Positions 51,987 to 61,904 of a stretch of DNA of 64,000 bases are shown here, in pieces; positions within the stretch are counted from its first letter, which is position 1; every line of letters begins with the position of its first letter. The DNA comes from an uncultured Pelagibacteraceae bacterium (GTDB lineage: Bacteria; Pseudomonadota; Alphaproteobacteria; Pelagibacterales; Pelagibacteraceae), in assembly GCA_902624195.1 (NCBI GenBank), contig CACNWV010000005.1:1-64000 (forward strand), given 5' to 3'. The notes under the pieces were generated by a model, which saw only the letters and a program-made list of their open reading frames with translations, searched no databases and had not been told where the DNA came from. A program made the translations under genes and the position numbers.

Positions 51987-53271
51987 TTTTAAACATCCGG
52001 AAACTATAGGCTTACACGGTAGTGATTATAGAGCTGATCCTACAACTACAGCCGTAGCAGTTCCAATTTACCAAACAACTTCTTATCAATTTAAAAATGC
52101 AGAACATGCTGCAAATTTATTTGGTCTAAAAGAATTTGGTAATATTTACACACGTATAATGAACCCAACAGTTGATGTATTAGAAAAAAGAGTTGCAGCA
52201 CTAGAAGGTGGGGTAGCGGCATTAGCAGTTGGTTCAGGTCAAGCAGCATCAGCAATGTGTATTCAGAATTTAGCACAAGCTGGAGATAACGTTGTTGCTT
52301 CAACTGACTTATATGGAGGTACAGTAAACTTATTCAAAAATACTTTAAGGCAACAAGGTATTGAAGTTAGATTTGCAGATCCAGCAGATCCAAAGAACTT
52401 TGAAAAAGTAACTGATGATAAAACAAGAGCTTACTACGGCGAGTCTTGTCCAAATCCATACCTTCGTGTGTTTCCAATTAAAGAAGTTGCGGATATCGGT
52501 AGAAAAAAAGGTATACCTTTAATCATCGATAACACAGCTTCACCAGTAATTTGTAAACCCTTAGCTCATGGAGCTGCGATCGTGATGCACTCTTTAACTA
52601 AATATATTGGTGGTCACGGAACTTCAATAGGTGGAATAATTGTTGATGGTGGAAACTTTGACTGGATTAAAGACAGAAAAAGACAACCATTAATAAATGA
52701 GCCTGATCAAAGCTATGGTGGTGCAATATGGGCAGATGCAGTTCCACAACTAACAGGGGCAAACATTCCTTTTGTAATCAGAGCAAGAGTGGTTTTATTG
52801 AGAGACTTAGGTGCTCCATTAAGCCCATTTAATGCTTTCCAAATTATTCAAGGTCTGGAAACAGTTGCTCTCAGAATGAAACAACACTGCAGCAACGCAG
52901 AAAAAGTTGTCTCATTTTTAGAAACACAAAAGAAAGTGAAAAACGTAATCTACCCTACTAATCATCAAGGTGAAATTAAAGAGAGAGCCAAGAAATATAT
53001 GCAAGGTGGCTATGGTTCTTTAGTTGGAATGGATTTAGGTACTAGAGAAGCTGGTGCAAAGTTTATTGATAATTTAAAGATGTTATATCACGTTGCTAAT
53101 ATTGGTGACGCTAGAAGTCTAGCAATTCACCCAGCTACAACAACGCACAGTCAATTAGACGATGCAGCATTAGCAGCAGCAGGTGTAACGCCAGGTTATG
53201 TGAGATTATCGGTTGGTATTGAACATCCCGACGACATCATCGCAGACATTAAACAAGCTTTAGCAGCTTAA
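51979..53271 (+). CDS. metY: O-acetylhomoserine sulfhydrylase (MetY)
   Basis: A 430-residue PLP enzyme of the Cys/Met metabolism family. The PLP lysine is K208 in HSLTKYIGGHGT, and GSGQAASAM holds the cofactor phosphate. It makes homocysteine from O-acetylhomoserine and sulfide for methionine synthesis. A strong AGGAGG ribosome site lies eight bases before the ATG. SAM-II and SAM-V-like elements upstream lower its expression when SAM is plentiful. Confidence 0.95.
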   Translation: MADFKHPETIGLHGSDYRADPTTTAVAVPIYQTTSYQFKNAEHAANLFGLKEFGNIYTRIMNPTVDVLEKRVAALEGGVAALAVGSGQAASAMCIQNLAQAGDNVVASTDLYGGTVNLFKNTLRQQGIEVRFADPADPKNFEKVTDDKTRAYYGESCPNPYLRVFPIKEVADIGRKKGIPLIIDNTASPVICKPLAHGAAIVMHSLTKYIGGHGTSIGGIIVDGGNFDWIKDRKRQPLINEPDQSYGGAIWADAVPQLTGANIPFVIRARVVLLRDLGAPLSPFNAFQIIQGLETVALRMKQHCSNAEKVVSFLETQKKVKNVIYPTNHQGEIKERAKKYMQGGYGSLVGMDLGTREAGAKFIDNLKMLYHVANIGDARSLAIHPATTTHSQLDDAALAAAGVTPGYVRLSVGIEHPDDIIADIKQALAA

Positions 53272-53277
53272 TTTTTT

Positions 53278-53301
53278 TGCCCCATCATAATCGGTGGGGC
53301 A
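53278..53301. other. Stem-loop after metY
   Basis: Seven-base arms TGCCCCA (53278-53284) and TGGGGCA (53295-53301). A T run precedes rather than follows it on the plus strand, and on the minus strand A residues follow, so it is not a standard terminator; it may stabilise the metY message. Confidence 0.5.
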
Positions 53302-53306
53302 TAAAA

Positions 53307-53690
53307 TCATCTTCTTTTATGAATATCTGAATTTTTTGCTAAATCTTCTATTTTTGAAGATTTCACTATTTTATGTTTTAAAATCTTGTTTTTTGTTTGA
53401 GAAATATTTTTTTTTAAGATTTCACATAATTCGGACTCTGATGTTTCTAAAAAAGAAACACACTTAGATTTTTTATTTTCAGGATTGTGTTTATCGGCAT
53501 AAGCAATTACGTGTTGCATAGGACTTTTACCTGTCTTTTTTTTCACACTATAGCTCAATGCAGAACTAGATGCTGATTGAACAATATTTCCTCCAGTAAT
53601 AGATGTAGATGCTGGTCCTAATAATGCTACAGACTCTGCACAACCACTTAAAAATATTAGTATGCTCAATAAGCTGAATATTTTTTTCAT
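53307..53690 (-). CDS. Small lipoprotein of unknown function
   Basis: About 127 residues from the ATG at 53690, which follows a GAGGGAAAT ribosome site; the longer GTG start at 53702 would cover that site. The lipobox LSGC places the lipidated Cys near residue 17 of the shorter form. A Ser-rich segment and a Lys-rich tail follow, with two further Cys. No family recognised. Confidence 0.65.
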   Translation of the reverse strand: MKKIFSLLSILIFLSGCAESVALLGPASTSITGGNIVQSASSSALSYSVKKKTGKSPMQHVIAYADKHNPENKKSKCVSFLETSESELCEILKKNISQTKNKILKHKIVKSSKIEDLAKNSDIHKRR

Positions 53691-53787
53691 TATTTCCCTC
53701 ACTGGCCTTATATCGATATTCTGTTAAAAAAAAACAAATCATCAGGCCACTATGAGTTTATCAAGATTTAACCTAAAGTTGAATCCA

Positions 53788-54741
53788 TTATTTATTAATA
53801 AGTCTTATTGGCTTATTTTCTAAACATGAATCTAGATTCAATATCATTTGCGGATAAAACTTCGCGTAGTTTTCTGCTGTCACATATCCAATATGAGGCA
53901 AAAGCAGAGCGTTAGGCAGGAATCGTAATTTATGGTCTTGAGGCAGCGGTTCTTTTTCAAAAACATCTAAACCAACGCCAGCTATTCGCTCGTCTTTTAA
54001 CACTTGTATTAAATCATTCTCATTTATAATTGGACCTCTTGAAGTATTGATTAAAAAGGCAGTTTTTTTCATCATTTCGAATTCTTTTATTGTTATTAAA
54101 TTTCTGTACCTATTACCTAAAACTACGTGAATTGAGACAATATCTGAATTTTTAAGTAGATCTTCTTTTGACATAGGCAAAACGCCAAGTGCATTGGCCT
54201 CTGATAAATTTAGATTTTCACTCCAGGCACAAACTTCCATTTCAAAGGCTTTAGCAACTTTCGCTACTTGTCTACCTATTTTGCCTAAGCCTATTATACC
54301 AAGCATCTTACCTTTTAATTCATTTCCAATAGTCGTTTGCCAATATCCTTGAAACATATTATCAATTTCTTGTTTCATATTTCTCAGGAGTCCTAAAATT
54401 AGTGCCCATGTCAACTCTGCGGCTGGATTTGGGTTAATTTCTGTTCCGCATACTGTAATATTATTCTTTTTAGCAGCATCTAAATCAATTGATTTGTTTC
54501 TCATGCCAGATGTCATTATAAATTTTAATTTTGGAAGACTCTCAATTAAACTTTTTGTCATTGGAGTTCTCTCTCGCATAATAAAAAGAACCTCAAAGTC
54601 CTCTAATGCATTAATAGCTTCACTTTCATTATTAAAATTTTCATTAAAGATTTTAAAATCATATTTGTCTTTATATTTTTTAATATCAATTATTTGTCTG
54701 AAAGCATCCTGATAGTCGTCTAAAATTGCTACTTTAATCAT
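53788..54741 (-). CDS. D-2-hydroxyacid dehydrogenase
   Basis: A 317-residue NAD-dependent 2-hydroxyacid dehydrogenase. The Rossmann motif GIIGLGKIGRQVA is near residue 148, NTSRGP near residue 232 and the catalytic His in LLPHIGY near residue 282. It interconverts 2-keto acids and D-2-hydroxyacids. It overlaps the EamA gene by four bases, so with the DadA-like gene it forms a three-gene unit. Confidence 0.9.
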   Translation of the reverse strand: MIKVAILDDYQDAFRQIIDIKKYKDKYDFKIFNENFNNESEAINALEDFEVLFIMRERTPMTKSLIESLPKLKFIMTSGMRNKSIDLDAAKKNNITVCGTEINPNPAAELTWALILGLLRNMKQEIDNMFQGYWQTTIGNELKGKMLGIIGLGKIGRQVAKVAKAFEMEVCAWSENLNLSEANALGVLPMSKEDLLKNSDIVSIHVVLGNRYRNLITIKEFEMMKKTAFLINTSRGPIINENDLIQVLKDERIAGVGLDVFEKEPLPQDHKLRFLPNALLLPHIGYVTAENYAKFYPQMILNLDSCLENKPIRLINK

Positions 54742-55628
54742 TGAGTTTTACTGTTTGATAAATAAATCCCTGATACTATAAATGTTGCCCCAATGAAATG
54801 GAAAAATTGAAATTTTTCTTTAAAAATAATAATTGCCAGAAGTGCGCTAAATAATGGCATTAACTGAATAAACATTGCTGATCTATTAGGTCCTATAAGT
54901 TCAATAGCTTTCTGCCAGCAGTAATAAGCAGCAATTGCTGGAAAGATAACAACATAAATTAAAATAAAGATAAAAGCTTTATTAATTTTTACATCTAATC
55001 CGATTGATTGCTCGTATAGAAATTGAGGAATTAAAAAAATTAGTCCTATAGTAACCATTATTTGGATTAGAGAAAATTGAGATAATTCAAATTTATTTTT
55101 TTTAAGTAAAGTTGAATATAATGACCAACTAAAAACACAAACTAACATCCATATGTCACCCTTGTTAAAACTTAAGGAAATTATCTTCTGAATATCTGCA
55201 TTGGAAATAATTGTTGCAACTCCAATTATTGATAAGATTAATCCAGAGAGCTGAAATAAATTTGTTTTTTCAATTTTCAGAATTGATGAAAAAATTATTA
55301 TCATTGGAGGAATAGCGGCTAACATTAAAACTGCATTGATAACCTGAGTAAAATTTAAAGCAAAGTAAACTACTGAATTAAAGGTGCTAATAGATAATAT
55401 CCCCATAAAACTAATTACAAAAAAGTTTTCTTTAATATAATTTTTCTTTGCTAAAATCTCTTTTATAGTGAAAGGTATCAATAGAAGCCACACCATAACC
55501 CATCTTAAAAAATTTAAAGAAAGTGGTGGAACTTCAAATAGTGTGGCGAACTTACCAACAATAAAATTTCCAGACCAAAAGAGAGTAGCGAGTATTAAGA
55601 AAATGTAAGCTAAATAATTTTTTTGCAA
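54738..55628 (-). CDS. EamA/DMT family permease
   Basis: A 296-residue membrane protein with ten helices in two EamA repeats, starting FLILATLFWSGNFIVGKFA and with a second half beginning DIWMLVCVFSWSLYSTL. DMT proteins carry amino acids or metabolites, often as exporters. It lies between DadA-like (7 bases) and the D-hydroxyacid dehydrogenase (four-base overlap). Confidence 0.9.
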   Translation of the reverse strand: MQKNYLAYIFLILATLFWSGNFIVGKFATLFEVPPLSLNFLRWVMVWLLLIPFTIKEILAKKNYIKENFFVISFMGILSISTFNSVVYFALNFTQVINAVLMLAAIPPMIIIFSSILKIEKTNLFQLSGLILSIIGVATIISNADIQKIISLSFNKGDIWMLVCVFSWSLYSTLLKKNKFELSQFSLIQIMVTIGLIFLIPQFLYEQSIGLDVKINKAFIFILIYVVIFPAIAAYYCWQKAIELIGPNRSAMFIQLMPLFSALLAIIIFKEKFQFFHFIGATFIVSGIYLSNSKTQ

Positions 55629-55635
55629 TTACTTC

Positions 55636-56895
55636 CTAATTAAATCTTTTTGAGCTATATGGCGCCAAGTCCAAATTAGTTTTTTCTCCTGCAACAATGC
55701 CAGATACAATTTTTCCTGTTATAGCACCTAACGTCCAACCCAGGTGTTGATGACCGAAAGCATAAATTATATTTTTATTTTTTGAGGAAGGTCCCAATAT
55801 GGGTAAAAAATCTGGTAAAGTTGGCCTAAAACCCAACCATTCATCATCATGCTTATCAAGTTGTGGTAAAAGTTCTTTTGCACAATTAATGATGTATTGA
55901 ATTCTTTTTTTTGAAAGAGGATTGTTAAGACCTCCCAACTCTACTGTTCCCACTGCTCTTAAACCTTGATTCATTGGTGTCATACCGAAACCACGATCTA
56001 AAAATATTACTGGCCTAGAGATTAAGTTATCTTTGTTTTTGAAATGTACATGATAACCCCTTTCTGTATCTAGAGGTATTTTCTCTCCCAATTGATCAGT
56101 AAATTTTTTTGAGAACGCCCCAGTTGCAATAACAGTTTTTTCAAATTTAAAATCTTCTGTTTCTGATTTTACAATTGTTTCAGACTCATTTACTTGTTTT
56201 AGGCTTTTGATATCAGTTTGTATAAATTTTCCACCTTTTTTAAGAAATAACTTAAAAATTTCTTTTAAAATACCATGAGGATCTCTTGCATGCATTGCAT
56301 CTTCAAAAATAACTCCTGCATCAAATACAGGATTTAAATTTGGTTCATATTCAAGCACTTGTTTTTGATTTAAAATTTTTTGTTTTATTCCAAGATCGTT
56401 ACGAATTTTGATTTCTAAATTTCTACTTTTTAGATTTTTATTTGTCCAAACGTAAATTATACCTTTTTTTTCTACTAATCTACTTGTGTCTATCTCTTGA
56501 AAAATTTCTTCGTAAGCATTCTTTGATAAATTTAATATCTGGTGCATATACTTTGCAGTATGCAGCATTGATTTTTTGTTACAATTTTTTAAATAATGAA
56601 AAATCCAATTCAACATTTTTGGAATATAGTTCCATTTTAAAGCTAGTGGACCGTAAGAACTTAATAACATTTTTGGTACATCATTTAAAACGTCAGGACG
56701 ATTTAATTGTAGAACAGCATAAGGAGAGAAATGACCGGCATTCCCATACGATGCAGGCTTATAGTTATTTGATAGAGGATCATTTTTATCAAAGAGCGTG
56801 ACATTAACCCCTTTTTTAATTAATTGGTAACCAATACAAACTCCTTGGATTCCTGAACCAATTATGCCAACCGATCTACATTTATAATTTTCCAT
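55636..56895 (-). CDS. FAD-dependent oxidoreductase, D-amino-acid dehydrogenase (DadA)-like
   Basis: About 419 residues from the ATG at 56895; a TTG at 56913 would add six residues but has no better ribosome site. The FAD motif VGIIGSGIQGVCIGYQL and the ASYGNAGHFSP segment are typical of DadA-type oxidases, as is the C-terminal GHQHLGWTLGA. It would oxidise a D-amino acid or imino acid to a keto acid, which the downstream D-hydroxyacid dehydrogenase could reduce. Exact substrate unknown. Confidence 0.83.
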   Translation of the reverse strand: MENYKCRSVGIIGSGIQGVCIGYQLIKKGVNVTLFDKNDPLSNNYKPASYGNAGHFSPYAVLQLNRPDVLNDVPKMLLSSYGPLALKWNYIPKMLNWIFHYLKNCNKKSMLHTAKYMHQILNLSKNAYEEIFQEIDTSRLVEKKGIIYVWTNKNLKSRNLEIKIRNDLGIKQKILNQKQVLEYEPNLNPVFDAGVIFEDAMHARDPHGILKEIFKLFLKKGGKFIQTDIKSLKQVNESETIVKSETEDFKFEKTVIATGAFSKKFTDQLGEKIPLDTERGYHVHFKNKDNLISRPVIFLDRGFGMTPMNQGLRAVGTVELGGLNNPLSKKRIQYIINCAKELLPQLDKHDDEWLGFRPTLPDFLPILGPSSKNKNIIYAFGHQHLGWTLGAITGKIVSGIVAGEKTNLDLAPYSSKRFN

Positions 56896-56940
56896 AAGAA
56901 AATTATATTTCAATGTTTACAAAAATAGTAGTGCGGTAGA

Positions 56941-57405
56941 TTAGGCTAAAGCCTCTTTATTTACAACTTCTGGTCTTTCCTCGGCATCTGAGGACTCTTT
57001 TTTATCTTTTTTCTTAAATAAGAAATCACCAGTTAAAGTTGATTTAGATTTATTTGTTTTTTTAATGTAACCGTCAATATCTGCCCCATTTTCAGTTTTA
57101 AGGTTGTTACCAAATTCGATATCACCTTTGACTGTACCTGTTGAACCTATAACTACATCTTGCCCTGCAACTTTTCCGTCTAAGTGGCCATGAATTTCGA
57201 TGTGATCTCCTTCGATTGAACCTGTGATTGAGCCTGTTTCTCTTATTATAATCTCTTTAGAATAAACTGGACCTTTTACTAAACCAGCAACATCAATTGC
57301 ACCGGAGCTATTAATAGTGCCCTCAATGCTCACTGTTTCACTAATTAAAGATCTTTCTGAGTCTGTTAATTTTTTTTTCTTATCGCCAAACATTTTATTT
57401 TTCAT
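56941..57405 (-). CDS. Bactofilin (polymer-forming cytoskeletal protein)
   Basis: A 154-residue bactofilin. A central beta-helix (about 25-115) is built from short repeats such as IEGTINSSGAIDVAGLVKG and VVIGSTGTVKGDIE, with charged ends. Bactofilins form filaments and guide cell-wall synthesis in shape control. It lies 73 bases after rodA on the same strand, downstream of the mre-mrd group, which fits that role. Confidence 0.88.
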   Translation of the reverse strand: MKNKMFGDKKKKLTDSERSLISETVSIEGTINSSGAIDVAGLVKGPVYSKEIIIRETGSITGSIEGDHIEIHGHLDGKVAGQDVVIGSTGTVKGDIEFGNNLKTENGADIDGYIKKTNKSKSTLTGDFLFKKKDKKESSDAEERPEVVNKEALA

Positions 57406-57478
57406 AAACTAACCACCCTTTTCCATATTATACAAGTAGATAATAAAATCAAATTTGTTCAAAATAGGTTTTAATTTC

Positions 57479-58603
57479 CTAATTAACAGGGGTGTCTTTA
57501 TAAACTTTGCATGACATAACAATGCCTAACCCAAGCATTATTGCCATCATTGAAGATCCACCGTATGACATAATTGGTAAAGGTGATCCTACAATAGGTA
57601 AAAGACCTAGCACCATCATCATATTAACTACCACATAAATAAAAAATGCAGTTGCAAAACTATAACAATATAGTTTCCCAAAATTACTTCTTGTGATATT
57701 TCCAATTTTTACAATTCTCCAAACTATAATTGCGTATAGTATTAAAATAAATAATGAGCCGAAAAACCCAAATTCTTCTGAAAAAAGGGTAAAAATAAAA
57801 TCTGTGTGTTTCTCGGGTAAATAATCAAGGTAACTTTGAGAACCTTGTAAAAAACCTTTGCCAAATAAACCGCCTGAACCAATAGCTATTTTTGATTGGA
57901 TAATTTGATAGCCAGCACCTAGTGGATCTCTCTCTGGATTGAGAAAGGTGAGAATTCTTGATTTTTGGTATGGTTTTAGAAAAGAGACTGCAATTGGTAA
58001 AATCGCTAAAAAAGCTAAACCGGAAATAGTAAAAAATTTTATACGCACGCCTGCAAGCCATGCAACTGTTAAACCTCCAGCGGCAATTAATAAGGCAGTA
58101 CCTAAGTCTGGTTGAGTCGCAACTAAAATTATAGGTGCAATGAGAGCCACAATGGGAAGAAATAAATATCTCAACTGATTAATATTTTCTATTGAAATTC
58201 GATGGTAATATTTAGATAAAAATAAAATTAAACCTATTTTCATTAATTCTGAAGGCTGTAAGTTCATGAAGTACAAATCTAACCAACGTTTTGAACCGGA
58301 TGACGTTAGACCAAAATACTTAACTCCAAGTAATAAAATAAAAAACAAAATATAAATTAAATAACTCTGGCTGTGCCAAAATCTTATTTGAATGAAAGAA
58401 AATACCATGAACATCACAAAGAATACAAAAAAACGAAGTACATGACTGTTTGTATGATATTTAAATTCACCTCCATCAGTCGAATACATTGCTAAAATGC
58501 TTACTAAGCCAAGAATAAAAATTGAAAAAACTAAAATATAATCAATTGAAAAAATTTTATCCTTTAAACTTAATGCAGATTGAATAGATCTTGCTCGATA
58601 CAT
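57479..58603 (-). CDS. rodA: Rod-shape peptidoglycan polymerase RodA
   Basis: A 374-residue SEDS protein with ten helices. QPDLGTALLIAAGG (near residue 164), LPEKHTDFIF and GLLPIVGSPLPIMSYGGSSM are hallmark segments; the catalytic Asp in the LPEKHTD loop is present. It polymerises glycan strands together with PBP2 (mrdA), whose gene overlaps it by one base. Confidence 0.95.
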   Translation of the reverse strand: MYRARSIQSALSLKDKIFSIDYILVFSIFILGLVSILAMYSTDGGEFKYHTNSHVLRFFVFFVMFMVFSFIQIRFWHSQSYLIYILFFILLLGVKYFGLTSSGSKRWLDLYFMNLQPSELMKIGLILFLSKYYHRISIENINQLRYLFLPIVALIAPIILVATQPDLGTALLIAAGGLTVAWLAGVRIKFFTISGLAFLAILPIAVSFLKPYQKSRILTFLNPERDPLGAGYQIIQSKIAIGSGGLFGKGFLQGSQSYLDYLPEKHTDFIFTLFSEEFGFFGSLFILILYAIIVWRIVKIGNITRSNFGKLYCYSFATAFFIYVVVNMMMVLGLLPIVGSPLPIMSYGGSSMMAIMLGLGIVMSCKVYKDTPVN

Positions 58604-60537
58604 TATACTTCTTCTCCTAGCAGATTGTTAACTCGTTGTCTTAATTCGTGTCTTTCAAGAACCCGCTTGATAATTTTTTTTGCTATTGGGGCTGCTGTTT
58701 TTCCTCCTGAACCGCCGTGTTCAACCAGAACACTTATTGCATATTTAGGATCGTTATAAGGGGCATAAGCAACAAACAAAGCATGGTCTCTATCTTTATA
58801 AGGTAGACTTTCTTGTTTAACTTCAGCCTCTCGTTGTGCCTCAGTAAATCTTTTTATTTGTGAAGAACCAGTTTTTCCTGCAAAAGTAAATTTCTTGTTT
58901 TCCCACCTATGTCTATACGAAGTGCCTCCTGGCTCGTTAGATGATGAAAACATCGCGTCTTTAATTAAATTTATATGCTCTTGATTTTTAAAAAGAGGAT
59001 TTAAATCAAAATTAGAAACTAACAAGTCAGTTGGAAGAGGATCATTAGGATTTTCATTTTTGTGCTTGATATAATCTCTTAATTTATTATTTTTCTGGTT
59101 AAATATAATCCTTGGCTTTATTTCAAAACCGCCATTTGCAATTTGTGCTGTCATTAAACATAATTGTAATGGTGTGCTTTGAAAATATCCTTGACCTATA
59201 CCAGAGTGTAATGTTTCTCCTAAATACCAATTCTGACCAATAAATTTTTTTTTCCACTTTGTATTCGGTACTACACCTGCTCTTTCCTCCACAAATCCAC
59301 TTAATACTTTCTTTCCTAAGCCAAATTTTTTTGCAGTAACTGATAATCTATCCACACCTAATTTTCTAGCAACTTCATAAAAATATACATCACACGATCT
59401 CTGTATGCCTTTCCTTAAATTAACAATTCCATGTCCATCTTTTTCCCAACAGTGAAATTTCTCTCCATACAATTCTATTTTTCCGTTACATCTAAAAGTA
59501 TCAAGTGGTTTAATTACTCCATTTTCTAAAGCGCTAAGCGCTACTAGTGTTTTAATTGTAGATCCGGGAGGGTACAAACCTGATATGGCTTTATTAGTTA
59601 AAGGTCTCTTTTCATCTTTTAATAAACTGTTCCAGTATTTTTTTTCTAATCCATGAACAAATTCGTTTGGTTCAAAAGTTGGAGAAGATACTAGAGATAC
59701 TATATCTCCATTATATATATCCATTACACATACTGCAGCGGCTTTATCTTTTAAAAGTTCTTTAGTAAATTTTTGAACCTCAAAATCTAATGTAGTTTTA
59801 AAACTTTTACCTGCTTGACCTTCATTAATCTGAATTTGTTTAACTCTTTTTCCATAAGCATTTACCTCATATCTTTGAAATCCAATTTTACCAATAATTT
59901 CTTCATCCAGTTTTCTTTCGAGCCCAGTTTTTCCTATACTCATCCCTGGAACATGTAAGTCTTTTAAATATTTTTTATTTTGTAGGTCTTTAGTGCTCAC
60001 TTGAGAGACGTATCCAAGAATGTGAGCTGATGAATTATCTGGATACGTTCTTGCTACAGATACAACCGGTTTGACGCCCTCTAATTCGTGTAAAAATAAG
60101 TTTAGTCTAGAAAATTCTGACCAAGTAATGTTATCGGAAACAATAATAGGTTCCCAGGGTTTTTGTTTTGAGATTACTCTTCTTAAAAAGAAAATTTTTT
60201 TATCAGAAATATTTAAAATTGTTTTCAATCTAACAAAAAGTTTTTCAGTATCTTTAGAATTTTCAGGGATTAAGTGAACCTGATAAACTTGTTCGTTTGA
60301 TGCAATTTCTTTATCAAAAAAATCTTTAATAACCCCTCTCTCAGGTGCTAATTTCCACTCTCTAAATCTATTTTTGTCTGATAAAGTTTTGTATTTTGTT
60401 CTTTCATTGATTTGTAATGATACAAGTCTTCCAATTATTCCAACCATCACTACTGCTTTAGCGGCTGTAAGCAGAAACATTCTTCTACTTATTAACTTAG
60501 ATTTAATTACTGTATTACCTGAACTTGGGCTAAGCAT
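58603..60537 (-). CDS. mrdA: Penicillin-binding protein 2
   Basis: A 644-residue class B PBP: one N-terminal membrane helix (about 21-40), a dimerisation domain, and a transpeptidase domain with SxxK as S326-TIK, SCD near residue 381 (the SxN position) and KTGSS near residue 574. It cross-links peptidoglycan in elongation with RodA and the Mre complex. It overlaps mreD by eight bases and rodA by one. Confidence 0.95.
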   Translation of the reverse strand: MLSPSSGNTVIKSKLISRRMFLLTAAKAVVMVGIIGRLVSLQINERTKYKTLSDKNRFREWKLAPERGVIKDFFDKEIASNEQVYQVHLIPENSKDTEKLFVRLKTILNISDKKIFFLRRVISKQKPWEPIIVSDNITWSEFSRLNLFLHELEGVKPVVSVARTYPDNSSAHILGYVSQVSTKDLQNKKYLKDLHVPGMSIGKTGLERKLDEEIIGKIGFQRYEVNAYGKRVKQIQINEGQAGKSFKTTLDFEVQKFTKELLKDKAAAVCVMDIYNGDIVSLVSSPTFEPNEFVHGLEKKYWNSLLKDEKRPLTNKAISGLYPPGSTIKTLVALSALENGVIKPLDTFRCNGKIELYGEKFHCWEKDGHGIVNLRKGIQRSCDVYFYEVARKLGVDRLSVTAKKFGLGKKVLSGFVEERAGVVPNTKWKKKFIGQNWYLGETLHSGIGQGYFQSTPLQLCLMTAQIANGGFEIKPRIIFNQKNNKLRDYIKHKNENPNDPLPTDLLVSNFDLNPLFKNQEHINLIKDAMFSSSNEPGGTSYRHRWENKKFTFAGKTGSSQIKRFTEAQREAEVKQESLPYKDRDHALFVAYAPYNDPKYAISVLVEHGGSGGKTAAPIAKKIIKRVLERHELRQRVNNLLGEEV

Positions 60538-61042
60538 CTCGATTTGTCATAAATGTTACTTGATAGATATTAAATAATAACCAGAAAACTGGAAACATAA
60601 ATAAAGTAAAAAACATATTGTATCCAATTTTTGTGAGGCTAAATGCTAAATCTGAAAAATTATTTAGTAAAGAAAAGAATAATAAATTGGAAAAAATCAT
60701 TGCCATAAAGAAGGTAAACCAATCTGAGGCAATTGTAGTATTAACGCTTTTATTTCTAACATAAGTACCAACAAATATTATTATTAAATAAGATAAAGAA
60801 CTTAAACCTAATGGAAATCCCATTACAACATCATTAATAAGTCCAGCAAGAAAAATATGTCCATTAGCCATAATATCTGGTCGTTTAATTACCCAAAAGT
60901 AAATTAAGATTATTTGAAAGTTCAATGTAAAAATTTCAAATAGCTCTTCTAAATTGGTATCAACTTCGCTTATGCAGAGGTAGTACAAAAGTAATAACGG
61001 TCCTCCGTTAGATAGTTTGCTTATAATTGAATATTTAGCCAT
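60530..61042 (-). CDS. mreD: Rod-shape determining protein MreD
   Basis: A 170-residue membrane protein with five helices and low sequence identity, recognised from size, the GLINDVVMGFPLGLSSLSYLI segment and position between mreC and mrdA. It is part of the elongasome. It overlaps mreC by one base. Confidence 0.87.
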   Translation of the reverse strand: MAKYSIISKLSNGGPLLLLYYLCISEVDTNLEELFEIFTLNFQIILIYFWVIKRPDIMANGHIFLAGLINDVVMGFPLGLSSLSYLIIIFVGTYVRNKSVNTTIASDWFTFFMAMIFSNLLFFSLLNNFSDLAFSLTKIGYNMFFTLFMFPVFWLLFNIYQVTFMTNRDA

Positions 61043-61887
61043 TAAAAATTACCTCTGCTTTGAACATTTAAGTTGACTGTAACAAAAGATAATTGATTGG
61101 GATCAACAAATAAATCTACTGTCCCACTACTATTTGTTTTCCCAATAGGAGTACCTGCAGTAAATATTCCGTCTTTACCTGATGCAAATATATTTAAACT
61201 ATCTACAACGTCATAATCCTCTGGTAAGTACTCTAATAATGGATTTTTGGACCCGCTACCAGACAATATGGCTTGAGCGCCTTGATCTAACGTAACAGGA
61301 ATTCTACTATTCAAGTCATTTAGTAACAATACTCTTGACGATAGATAATTTGTTTCAACTACTCTCCCTACTAGGTAATTATCCTTTGTTACCGGCATAC
61401 CTTTAAGAACGCCATTTTTAGTTCCCTTATTTATTATAATTGATTTTAAAAAAGGACTATCTTTATCCACTAAGACTTTTGCAAGAACAATATTTGTTAA
61501 GTTTTTGTTAAAATATTCCGTTTCTAAAATTTTTTGCAAATTTTTATTTTCGTCAGATAAGAACTCTACGTTCAGCTCTAATGATTTATATTTTTCTATT
61601 TCGGCTTTTAATTTTTTATTTTCCTCTCTTACATTCATAAAGCTAGAAATATTTTCACCAGCCTTAGGAAAAATTCTAGTTGGTGCTGAAGCTAAATAAG
61701 TTACTCGATAAACAACATCGTTAATGACTCCCTTGAAAGGTTGAGTGAATTTTGACCCATAAATATCTAAAAAAAATATTACCAAGGCCAAAAAAATAAG
61801 TGAAAGTACTGAAAATTTTTGTGCTCCTCCTCTTTGAAGAAGAGCAGATCGGAAAGCTATGCTAAAATCATCTCTACTAACTGACAT
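61042..61887 (-). CDS. mreC: Rod-shape determining protein MreC
   Basis: A 281-residue protein: an N-terminal membrane helix (about 25-45), a coiled coil (about 85-120, EENKKLKAEIEKYKSLE) and the beta-domain with INKGTKNGVLKGMPV and GRVVETNYLSSRVLLLNDLNSRIPV. It links MreB to the periplasmic synthases. It lies 17 bases after mreB. Confidence 0.92.
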   Translation of the reverse strand: MSVSRDDFSIAFRSALLQRGGAQKFSVLSLIFLALVIFFLDIYGSKFTQPFKGVINDVVYRVTYLASAPTRIFPKAGENISSFMNVREENKKLKAEIEKYKSLELNVEFLSDENKNLQKILETEYFNKNLTNIVLAKVLVDKDSPFLKSIIINKGTKNGVLKGMPVTKDNYLVGRVVETNYLSSRVLLLNDLNSRIPVTLDQGAQAILSGSGSKNPLLEYLPEDYDVVDSLNIFASGKDGIFTAGTPIGKTNSSGTVDLFVDPNQLSFVTVNLNVQSRGNF

Positions 61888-61904
61888 TTATTCATCAAGA
61901 TAAA

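Noticed and set aside
56442-56801. A 119-codon plus-strand ORF opposite the DadA-like gene
   Set aside because: Antisense frame of a conserved flavoprotein; no ribosome site or family resemblance.
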